Of a stretch of DNA of 64,000 nt, positions 56,428-64,000 are shown in pieces. This stretch comes from Gelatoporia subvermispora B (Eukaryota; Basidiomycota; Agaricomycetes; Polyporales; Gelatoporiaceae), in the NCBI GenBank assembly GCA_000320605.2, contig KB445797.1, positions 2,030,227-2,094,226 on the forward strand, written 5' to 3'. The notes below the pieces were generated by a model. The model was given only the letters and a program-made list of their open reading frames with translations, did no database searches and was not told the DNA's origin. Each line of letters begins with the position of its first letter. Positions within the stretch are counted from its first letter, which is position 1. The translations under genes and the position numbers were made by a program.

Positions 56428-56819
56428 GAATCACAAGTGTATTGTTCGGCCGGTACAACGAGCGAGTAAGGGGGAATGTGTAAGGATACATGATGTGTTG
56501 ACCTAGACGAGACGTAAGGCAAACGCCGGCCTATGGGCATGTACTCACCATAGAGGGATTTCAATCCATGGCTCAATCTAAGTACGACTCTCCGGGGATC
56601 GTTGCGTGAGCGTCACATAAAAAGAAACGTGCGGCGGCCTTCATGTTCCAGATGGCAGTACCAGAACTTGAAGCGAGGTCGTATCGCGGTCATAGCATGC
56701 AAACGCATCGCGCGTAGCACGGGGTCGTCAAGAAGCTGCTAGATTTGCGTTCAGACATAGCTGTTCCATCCACCCAGCCGAGAGAACACACGCACTGTTT
56801 GAATGAGGAAATTGGACGT
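56428..56819. other. intergenic stretch between convergent genes
   Basis: No gene seen. It lies between the 3' ends of the F-box-like gene and the small membrane protein. Confidence 0.45.
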
Positions 56820-57326
56820 CTATTTCTCCTCTTTGATGGACACACGCTTCATTGACCTCGACTTCGCTGGATTTGAAGCGTCCCATTGAGGGAAGAGAAC
56901 GCTTCTTATACCGCTCACGAGAGCCCGCGCGCCCAGTGCAATCACCGCGGAGAAGAGGAGAGATGCGCCGACAAAGACGTAGATGGGGTACAAGTTCTGC
57001 AATGCCGCGACGGCGATGGTGTACGGTATAAATATGACGGCGTCGAGGAGGATCTGGAAAAAGACGATGACCGGCGCGAGGAGGTAGAGGAGTACCGAGA
57101 GAATAAACGCAAGAGGAGCGACGAGAAGTTGAGCAAGTGATAGAAAGAATTGACCGGCGGCGGAGAGGAGGCGACCGGCAAAGCTGAAAGCATATCCAGA
57201 GGAACTGTAGAGGAGGCGGGCGATCTCGACGATAGGCGGGTCTGCTTTTACGACCGACTCGGTGGCTGGGGATGGTACCAAGACAGTTGCTGTCGCCGCC
57301 GCCGCGTCGAGGAGGGTGCTGCTCAT
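56820..57326 (-). CDS. small membrane protein of unknown function
   Basis: A single-exon frame of 168 residues. After a polar start (MSSTLLDAAAATATVLVPSP) come several hydrophobic segments between residues ~45 and 140: FSFAGRLLSAAGQFFLSLAQ, LVAPLAFILSVLLYLLAPVI, VFFQILLDAVIFIPYTIAVA and YVFVGASLLFSAVIALGARA, then a basic C-terminus (NPAKSRSMKRVSIKEEK). This looks like a compact multi-pass or hairpin protein of an internal membrane. I recognise no family. It is divergent from the Rpn14-like gene with only 147 bases between start codons. Confidence 0.65.
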   Translation of the reverse strand: MSSTLLDAAAATATVLVPSPATESVVKADPPIVEIARLLYSSSGYAFSFAGRLLSAAGQFFLSLAQLLVAPLAFILSVLLYLLAPVIVFFQILLDAVIFIPYTIAVAALQNLYPIYVFVGASLLFSAVIALGARALVSGIRSVLFPQWDASNPAKSRSMKRVSIKEEK

Positions 57327-57473
57327 CGTGAGCGAGTCCGAGGACGAAGATGAGGGTGGCGAGCAAGTTGCAACAGTGCCTTGGGGCAGCGACGCGCTCG
57401 TGTGACGGGAGGCCGGGCCGGGCCCTAGTCGATGTGCTCATCGCGGACAGAGCGCTGCTCACTACGCAAGACG

Positions 57474-59034
57474 ATGTCTTCGGCTACCATCACACCAGCT
57501 CTCGCTCCCTCCACCTTGCCTATATGCACCGTCCAGCATGACTTTCAGACCATTCTCTCAGAGGTTCGTGAGGGACTTGTCCCTGAAGACAAGTTCTGGC
57601 TTTCTTGCTACGAGGACGGCCAGCCGTCCGTCCACGGTCGCGTCGTTGTCGACCTCGATGACCGCGATCGGGACCTCGCGAGGGTGCATGCGCGAGATGG
57701 TGTTGAGATGACACAGCATATACAGGTATGTCGTACTATTCTATCTGCCGTAGATGCGTGTGACTTTCCGGCCTTTATAGAACGTCGTCTATTCTGCAGC
57801 ATGCCCTGCACTCGACATCCCGCACACAAGGCTCGCGCTCCCTGCAGCCTCTTATCCAGACCCACCATCGACGAGTTCCCGTAGGGTATGTACTCTACTT
57901 TTGCGTTAGTCTCCCCATTCACCGTATTGTACCCAGTCGCATCAGATCACCGCCTTTGATGTTGCCCCGGACGGCTCGCAATTTGCCACCGGATATCACG
58001 ATGGAACCGTCTTCCTACGCTCTGTTCCAATAGCAACTTCGAGCACCTCTCCTTACGCCGCTGCAAAGTCGCACGTGAGCTCCGTCACCTCGCTCCGCTT
58101 CTTCCCCTCCTCGCGCGTCCTCTTATCCGCCGGTGCCGACTTCTCCCTCCACATTCTCCCTGCCGAGCCACCTGAATCAATTGGAGCCTCTCAAGTCATA
58201 GTCGGCCCCGTGCGGACCCTCCGTGGACACACACGCGCCGTCACCGATTCTGCCATCATCTCGCGAGGCCGCAACTTACTCTCGTCTGCAAAAGACGCCA
58301 CGGTTCGGCTATGGGATGTCCCGTCTGGCTCACAAATTCGCTCAATACCCCTCGATTCGCCTGTCCTCAAGCTCAGTGTGGGCGAACGGCCGAGTATCTC
58401 ACCCAATGGGACTGGCGCCGACCTATCGGCACATGCAGACGTCGATGAACGCGAGGTCGACACCACGGACAAGCTCGCGTTTGCCGCGCTCGCAGATGGG
58501 TCCTTCACCGTGGTCGATCTCCGCTCAAAGCGACCAGTCGCCCGCTCAGCACCCGTGGCTGCGGGCGCAGTCGCGACCTCGGCTGCGGCACTCTCGGCCA
58601 TCGCATACGCGCCAGGCGACTCGGTGCTCGCCACGGGAAGCACGAACGGCCTTGTGCGCGTGTATGATGTACGTGCGCTCGGTGCGGAAGGCGCCCGGGC
58701 AGAACTTGCTGCCTTCCAACGCAACAGCGCGTCTGTCGAGGACATGAGCTTCGTCTCTCTACAAGGCGGGGCGTATGCGTGCCCGCAGAGCGGCGTTGAC
58801 GGGCACGCGGAGAGGGAGCTCGGTCTGGCCATCGCGGCCTCGGACGGGCTACCGTATATTTCGTGCCTCAAGTCGACTGCAGGAGGTGCCGTCGTGAGTG
58901 TGCGTGCAGAGCTGGTGGGCATGGATTGCGATGCGGTGCGTGTGGCAAGGGTCGTGGCGAGTAGGGCTGGAGGGGAGGAAATTTGGACAGCGGGAGACGA
59001 TGGCGTAGTACGTCGGTATGCTCCATTACCGTAA
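57474..59034 (+). CDS. RPN14: Rpn14/PAAF1-like WD40 proteasome assembly chaperone
   Basis: Rpn14 (PAAF1 in animals) binds the Rpt6 ATPase and chaperones assembly of the 19S proteasome base. Exons 57474-57725, 57781-57885 and 57946-59034 encode 481 residues. The N-terminal PAAF1 signature is present (VPEDKFWLSCYEDGQPSVHG). WD40 blades follow: ITAFDVAPDGSQFATGYHDG, SVTSLRFFPSSRVLLSAGAD, VRTLRGHTRAVTDSAIISRG with ATVRLWDVPSG, and LSAIAYAPGDSVLATGSTNG with LVRVYDVRAL. The protein ends with the family's LVGMDCDAVRVARVV and TAGDDGVVRRYAPLP, close to the C-terminus of the animal protein. Introns are GT-AG and in phase. Its start codon is 147 bases from the divergent membrane gene. Confidence 0.87.
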
Positions 59035-60770
59035 CCGGGAAATTGCATGACAGACTAGCTTGATCTAAGACACCTCAGCGCGAGATAGACCCGAGGGCAC
59101 AGCCGAACCGAGCGGTGAGCCCTTTCGTGCGGATACCGAGGTTCTTCGCTCGGTGTATCCCATTCGTTCTCCCTTGGCCAAATGATTGAGTGCGTACTGA
59201 ATAAAGTCTGAACTTTTCACAGTGCATATGGCGTACTGAACACTCCTGGGCGTAGCCAGCTTGGGAGCAGGAAGCAGGACAGCGTTGCTCAGGGCTTGCG
59301 GAGTCTATGCGAAGATTGCAACAATGAGTCGGTGGAACGGTGTTTGGTGTCTCGACTGTCGACTTATCATTCCCTCCGCCAGAAGGCGCCGCCGTCTCAC
59401 GCACTTGCGAAGCTCAAGACGGTAGCTCTCGTTCGTTCCTGTCCAGCTCTCGGCATATGAACTTTACCAGGTAATTCTGCACGGGCTTCCGGGTGGCAGT
59501 TGAGTAATATGTCAATTATGTTCACAGGTCACCCAGTCTTCGCCGAATGACTGACAGTTCATCAGTTGCCTCCTGCAGTAAAATGGGTATGCGTGCTAAC
59601 ACTTGCGGCCATAGATCAAGGTCGGTCGCTATACCCGAAACGGACCGCCCTACCTATCAGCGCTGGACAACGGAATTCGCACTGTAGTAGTGCTCCGTGC
59701 TCCGTCAATCTATCCTTTGTCACCCGGGAACTCCGGATGATCTGGCTAGACGATGCGCAGTCTCCGGTCGAGAGCATACCGATATGCGCCTCCGACGTCT
59801 TTCGCATTGTTACAAACATGTCGAGATCACTCTCTCATTGTACCACTTAAGGGTACTATGATGCTAATCTCAGATCTAGCTCGTCTCATTGACACACACG
59901 AATTTAACATCGACGACCAAGCGCAACGCATCGTCCATCTGCCTGATCCGACTTGATCCTGTCTTCGCGTGGGATCATTCCAGTGCTAGTCTTCGCCGAC
60001 GTGCCGCACTACTGGGCGCTGCCGCTCAGCATTGTGCCTGTATCTTCTCTTCCAGAATGTTGCAGTTACACACAGAAGCTCCCTGGGCAAGGTCTACGCC
60101 CACGATCAGTGGCGCTGCTCCAATGGGTACTGTGCGGCGCTATCTGACGATGCCGTGGATGTTACTACAAATTGCAGCAAGCTGTTGACCGTGAGTATCT
60201 CGGAGATTGCAGCGGAATCTCATGCTGATGCGTACATACAAAAATTCCCTGGGCAGAGTTGTGGAGATCGTCTGCTTCGCCGCTCGGATTTGGGATCGTT
60301 ACGTATGTTGTCGTGCGAGGTAAGCTACCACTCCGACTGCGTCGTAGCGCGCATGTGCATCCGTTCGACGTCTGCAGTGCTAGCGTCTAGTAGGTCGGCG
60401 ATCGAGAGCCTACGCAGTGCTTTTCTAAAACGAGTCAGATGGCTTACAACCGCGTTTCAACAAATCTAGGCGGACATTAGAGTGGTAGCGCGCCATATTC
60501 CGCGCCATCTTTCCCACTGCAATGCTGCGGGCTCCAAATCGAATGTTAGAGATCCGGATTGTGGCTTGTAGGTACGCGCTGGTTCACATGAAAGTCCTGA
60601 GTCTAACCATATACACAGACCGGTCACCGGTAACCTGAAGATGACGCTGTGATCTGGTCTCCATTCGGCTCCATGTACGGCGGCTGCATCAGTCTCAGAC
60701 GTATAAAAGGCGAAACAGCCAAGAATCTCTCCAGGGAGCCTCTCAAAGTATCGTCCATCTCCGCATCAGC
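59035..60770. other. long intergenic stretch
   Basis: About 1.7 kb with no supported gene. Frames of up to 145 codons at 59.6-60.5 kb are overlapping and lack motifs. The last 60 bases contain GACGTATAAAAGGCG at ~60698-60712, a good TATA box for the oxalate decarboxylase gene. Confidence 0.5.
60698..60712 (+). promoter_or_regulatory. TATA box of the oxalate decarboxylase gene
   Basis: GTATAAAAGG lies about 65-70 bases before the ATG at 60771, at a usual fungal distance. It is one of the few clear TATA boxes in the window, fitting an inducible, strongly regulated gene. Confidence 0.65.
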
Positions 60771-62896
60771 ATGAACGAGAAGATCCTATCTGCCTTCTGC
60801 GTCATACTTTTCTCATTGTCGGTCGCCGCTCGTCCCACCGAGAATGGCCCGCAGATCGTCATAGCTAACAACGCCGGCACTTATTTGCCCGTTCTACGGG
60901 GCAGCGGCACCAAGTCTTCCTCCGCTGCGGACGCCACCCAAACAGTCCCGTTCGCTAGCGACGACCCTAACCCGCGTCTATGGGACATTGATACCAAGAA
61001 CCTGACGAAGGTCACGCCCGAGCGCGGCCAGCTAGGCGCCAAAATTCTAGGGCCTGACAACCTCCCGATCGACCTCCAGAATGCAGACACGCTTGCGCCA
61101 CCTACGACCGACTCGGGTTCGATGTGAGTCTCGTCCTACGTCTGTAATGTCTCAGATTCTCACGCCGGGCCGAAGTCCGAATCCCAAGTGGCCGTTTGCT
61201 CTCAGCCATAACACACTGTATAGTGGCGGATGGGTCCGTATTCAGAACGGTACGTCCGCGTCATAAATTATGTCATGGAGTGAATACTCACTAGGCTGCT
61301 GTAGACGAAGTGATGCCGATTGCAAAAGGTACATTCTTGCCCGGTCAATGATGCAGTTCGCTGACTCCGTCGACAGCCATGGCCGGAGTGAACATGCGCT
61401 TGGAGGCTGGCGCAATCCGGTATGGGAGTTCATGATCTTGAATTACGAAGTGAGCTGTGCTGATTTCGTACCACAGGGAGTTGCACTGGCATAATACCCC
61501 GGAGTGGGCCTATATTCTCAAGGTGCGTAGTGTCTGTTAACCATATAGGCACCGTTCGCTGATCGGGGGGCGCAGGGCACGACTCAAATTACCGCAGTCG
61601 ACCAGAACGGGCGAAACTATCTCGCGAACGTTGGACCCGGAGACCTGTGGTACTTCCCCGAAGGCATGCCCCATTCGCTTCAGGGCACGGACGCAAACAA
61701 CGAGGGAAGCGAATTCTTGTTGGTACGTATATCTACAATTCCCATCGCATAGTGTATCAACCTTTCTTCCTGTAGATCTTCCCGGACGGAACCTTCGATT
61801 CATCGAATCAATTCATGGTACGCCCTTCTTCCTCTATCATAGGAATTCTCACGTTGATATCGTCCCCAGATTACCGATTGGCTAGCACACACACCAAAGG
61901 ACGTCATTGCGAAGAACTTCGGCGTGGATATCTCCGAGTTTGACCGCCTCCCTTCGCACGATCTGTACATCTTCCCGGGAGGTTAGTCTATTTGCTAGGT
62001 TAGTCAGGACGTGACGCTCACGGTATGATTGAAGTCGCGCCACCGCTCGATGCGAAGGCCCCGGAGGATCCTCAAGGAACCATCCCCCTCCCGTACTCAT
62101 TCGAGTTCTCGAAGGTTAAGCCTACGCAGTACGCCGGTGGTACTGTCAAGATTGCGGATACACGGACGTTCCCGATCGCGAAAACGATCAGCGTCGCTGA
62201 GGTAACCGTCGAGCCTGGTGCAATGCGGTTCGTATATTCTCAACTTCGCAACAGTAAATGAGTACTCACTGTGTCATCAAGTGAGCTGCACTGGCATCCG
62301 ACCGAAGATGAATGGACGTTCTTCATGTATGTCAGCCGGCTTATTCGTGGAGCAATCCTAACACCTACCTGTTTGTTAGCGAGGGCCAAGCACGCGTCAC
62401 CATATTTGCTGGCCAGAGCAACGCTCAGACCTACGACTACCAGGTATGAAACTCAATTCGTAGTGCCTTCGTTTATCAGCTAATTACGTGCTACTAAGGG
62501 TGGCGATATCGCGTACATACCTACTGCGTGGGGTAAGCGGCATAGCAATGAGCATGTCGGTACGAAATATGTTGGCTCACTGCGTTTGCAGGTCACTATG
62601 TTGAAAACTCCGGTAATACGACTCTGCGTTTCTTGGAAATCTTCAACTCCCGTGCGTACTCTTGACGTCGTGTGGGTGGGTGCATATACTGATCATTCCG
62701 TACTTATTCAGCCTTGTTTGAGGACGTCAGTCTGGCTCAGGCGAGTGGCAAATCTTTCGCCCTGAATATTTGCTGATATCCTCGTCTCTCACAGTGGATT
62801 GCCAACACCCCGCCGGCCATTGTCAAAGCAACTCTCCAGCTCTCTGACGAAGTCATTAACACGCTGAACAAGAGCAAGGCCTTTGTCGTCGGATAG
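60771..62896 (+). CDS. secreted oxalate decarboxylase (bicupin)
   Basis: A manganese enzyme converting oxalate to formate and CO2; in wood-decay fungi it controls secreted oxalate. Fifteen exons (60771-61123, 61176-61249, 61305-61328, 61377-61419, 61477-61522, 61576-61722, 61776-61817, 61870-61981, 62035-62227, 62282-62326, 62380-62443, 62499-62532, 62592-62651, 62712-62740, 62795-62896) encode 455 residues. A signal peptide ([20 protein letters not shown]) starts it. Cupin 1 has [17 protein letters not shown] and [15 protein letters not shown], supplying His-x-His, Glu and His ligands; cupin 2 has [18 protein letters not shown] and [16 protein letters not shown] typical [11 protein letters not shown] stretch follows cupin 1. 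Intron 14 has a GC donor. Exon phases all close. A TATA box lies upstream. Confidence 0.94.
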
Positions 62897-63440
62897 AAGT
62901 AGGGGCATGATATGATTATCTACCGAGAGTCTGTACGACATGTACTAATGTGAGAAGCACGCAGTGAAGGCGAGAGACAAGATGACGTGGGCTGCACGTT
63001 ACGATGTAGAGGGCGAGTTTTCACGAGATATTTAAGTATGAGATTCCGGCATTGGCTTAACCACGGATGCAGGACAGAAGTTAATTAATGATGCACCCAT
63101 GTAATTGCTCTATATCGAGAATGTAATGCTACGCTGTGACTCCGTGTGCCCGAGCAAATGTGATACATCTAGCCATTGAATGCGGGAAGCATGGCGAACC
63201 GGCCCGGCCTCCGAGAGATGGCTGTGTCGACCATGACGACGCCGGCTCGTGCATTCTCACCATTCATACTTGCGACTTTGGACTCGCTGTTGGAGTTCAA
63301 GATCGGACGTGCCCTTGCGCGGCGGCGCGCACCTTGGCATTACATTACCCGGAGCTTATTAGCTTGGCGTACCCGCCCCGGTAGGGGGTTATGAGACACC
63401 TCTTGCGGACCACCTCTACCCGGACCCTAGTGTGATCCGA
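62897..63440. other. intergenic stretch after oxalate decarboxylase
   Basis: No gene seen. The two overlapping plus-strand frames near 63.2 kb have no motif. Confidence 0.45.
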
Positions 63441-63560
63441 TTGTCACAGGTTGTCACAGGGTCCACGCCTACCCGGCCCAGGGTGTCACAGGGGCGGCGC
63501 CTGCACGGCCTAGAGTGTCACACAGGGTCGGCGCTTACCCGTCACGATCTCACAGGTGAC
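63441..63560. repeat. short tandem repeat, ~32-bp units
   Basis: TGTCACAGG occurs at 63442 and 63452, followed by units GGTCCACGCCTACCCGGCCC, GGGCGGCGCCTGCACGGCC and GGTCGGCGCTTACCC, each introduced by TGTCACA. About three diverged copies are visible. Confidence 0.6.
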
Positions 63561-63615
63561 AACGAGAAGAGCAAGGACCGACGGCGATGAGAGCATACAG
63601 CATACATGTATGGAT

Positions 63616-63647
<32 letters not shown>
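63616..63647. repeat. GCAGGA hexanucleotide microsatellite
   Basis: The hexamer AGCAGG is repeated about five times without interruption. It lies outside any gene I can support. Confidence 0.85.
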
Positions 63648-64000
63648 AACTGGAGACAGACGTGAAGGGAAAAGCAGATAGCGACACTTATAGGGTTAGG
63701 TGGCACCCCGAGCGAAGCGAGGGGTGCGATGGATACTTATCCTAGTCTTGGAGACTACCTGTGTTAGAGCGTCGACGTGGGTCAACGAGCTGGGGAACCA
63801 CCCAGCAAACCCGTTTCGTCTTATATAGACTCATCAGGACCACGTTAGTCGACTCAATTGCGTCAGCGGGCGCCGACGGCCGAAGGCCGGAGGCCGAGGT
63901 GTAAGCACAATTACAAACGCCCTTACCAATCACTACTTATCCTCCAATGGCGTTAACAGCGCCATCATTTGATCCGAAGGCTGGTTCGGCCCGTTGTTTC
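63648..64000. other. window end without a gene
   Basis: No supported coding segment. GGCACCCCGAGCGAAGCGAG at 63702-63721 and GGCCGAAGGCCGGAGGCCGA at 63879-63898 are short palindromic or repetitive patches. A feature may continue beyond the window. Confidence 0.4.

Noticed and set aside
63441..63647. CRISPR-like array
   Set aside because: The repeats are diverged direct tandem units and a hexanucleotide microsatellite without unique spacers, and the genome is eukaryotic.

Overview
The window is nuclear DNA of a basidiomycete fungus, most likely a wood-decay agaricomycete of the polypore type. Almost every gene is broken by short GT-AG introns of about 50-60 bases. Several families are basidiomycete-specific or typical of wood decayers: DUF6535 membrane proteins, a secreted bicupin oxalate decarboxylase and expanded small MFS permeases. 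I rebuilt gene models by hand from splice sites and reading-frame continuity. Each model given as spliced has exon lengths that add up in frame, but none has been checked against transcripts or a database.

Layout. 1-1.2 kb is gene-free with a hairpin. 1.2-3.8 kb holds two minus-strand lipid and nuclear-envelope genes, a Spo7-like phosphatase subunit and a Dgk1-like CTP-dependent diacylglycerol kinase. 4.1-6.0 kb is a divergent ribosomal pair, uS8 and eS17. An intron-containing tRNA-Pro(UGG) follows at 6.7 kb. 6.9-14.8 kb is accessory: three short genes sharing an R-[IL]-R-G-G motif and a Cys-rich tail surround a DUF6535 gene and a coiled-coil gene. A decayed copy of the start of the next gene lies at 13.5 kb. 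15.7-19.2 kb is an 11-exon recyclin (Rcy1/Pof6-like), followed by a small conserved unknown.

20-27.7 kb is a tandem DUF6535 duplication. The left copy is broken and carries a 752-bp hAT-like non-autonomous transposon, with a perfect 8-bp target duplication, between its promoter remnant and its start. The right copy is intact. 28-32.6 kb has an Ecm11-like gene divergent from a hotdog thioesterase, then a METTL16-type U6 snRNA methyltransferase with an 11-base micro-exon. 33.2-35.6 kb is a Ser-rich membrane protein.

36-42 kb is a tandem array of three near-identical five-exon MFS permeases, with the upstream region of a vanished fourth unit. 42.8-45.4 kb has a gutted membrane-protein gene and a single-pass protein. 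45.4-50.9 kb has no convincing gene: two direct repeats, then very GC-rich DNA with open frames on both strands. 50.9-59 kb holds a large Ser/Pro-rich protein, an F-box-like gene with internal repeats, a small membrane protein and an Rpn14/PAAF1 proteasome chaperone. The window ends with the 15-exon oxalate decarboxylase and a gene-free tail with short tandem repeats.

By function, the Spo7-like and Dgk1-like products act on opposite sides of the phosphatidate/diacylglycerol balance in yeast and sit side by side here. Housekeeping genes (ribosome, proteasome, U6 modification, recycling) alternate with fast-evolving duplicated membrane families, transposon traces and relics.
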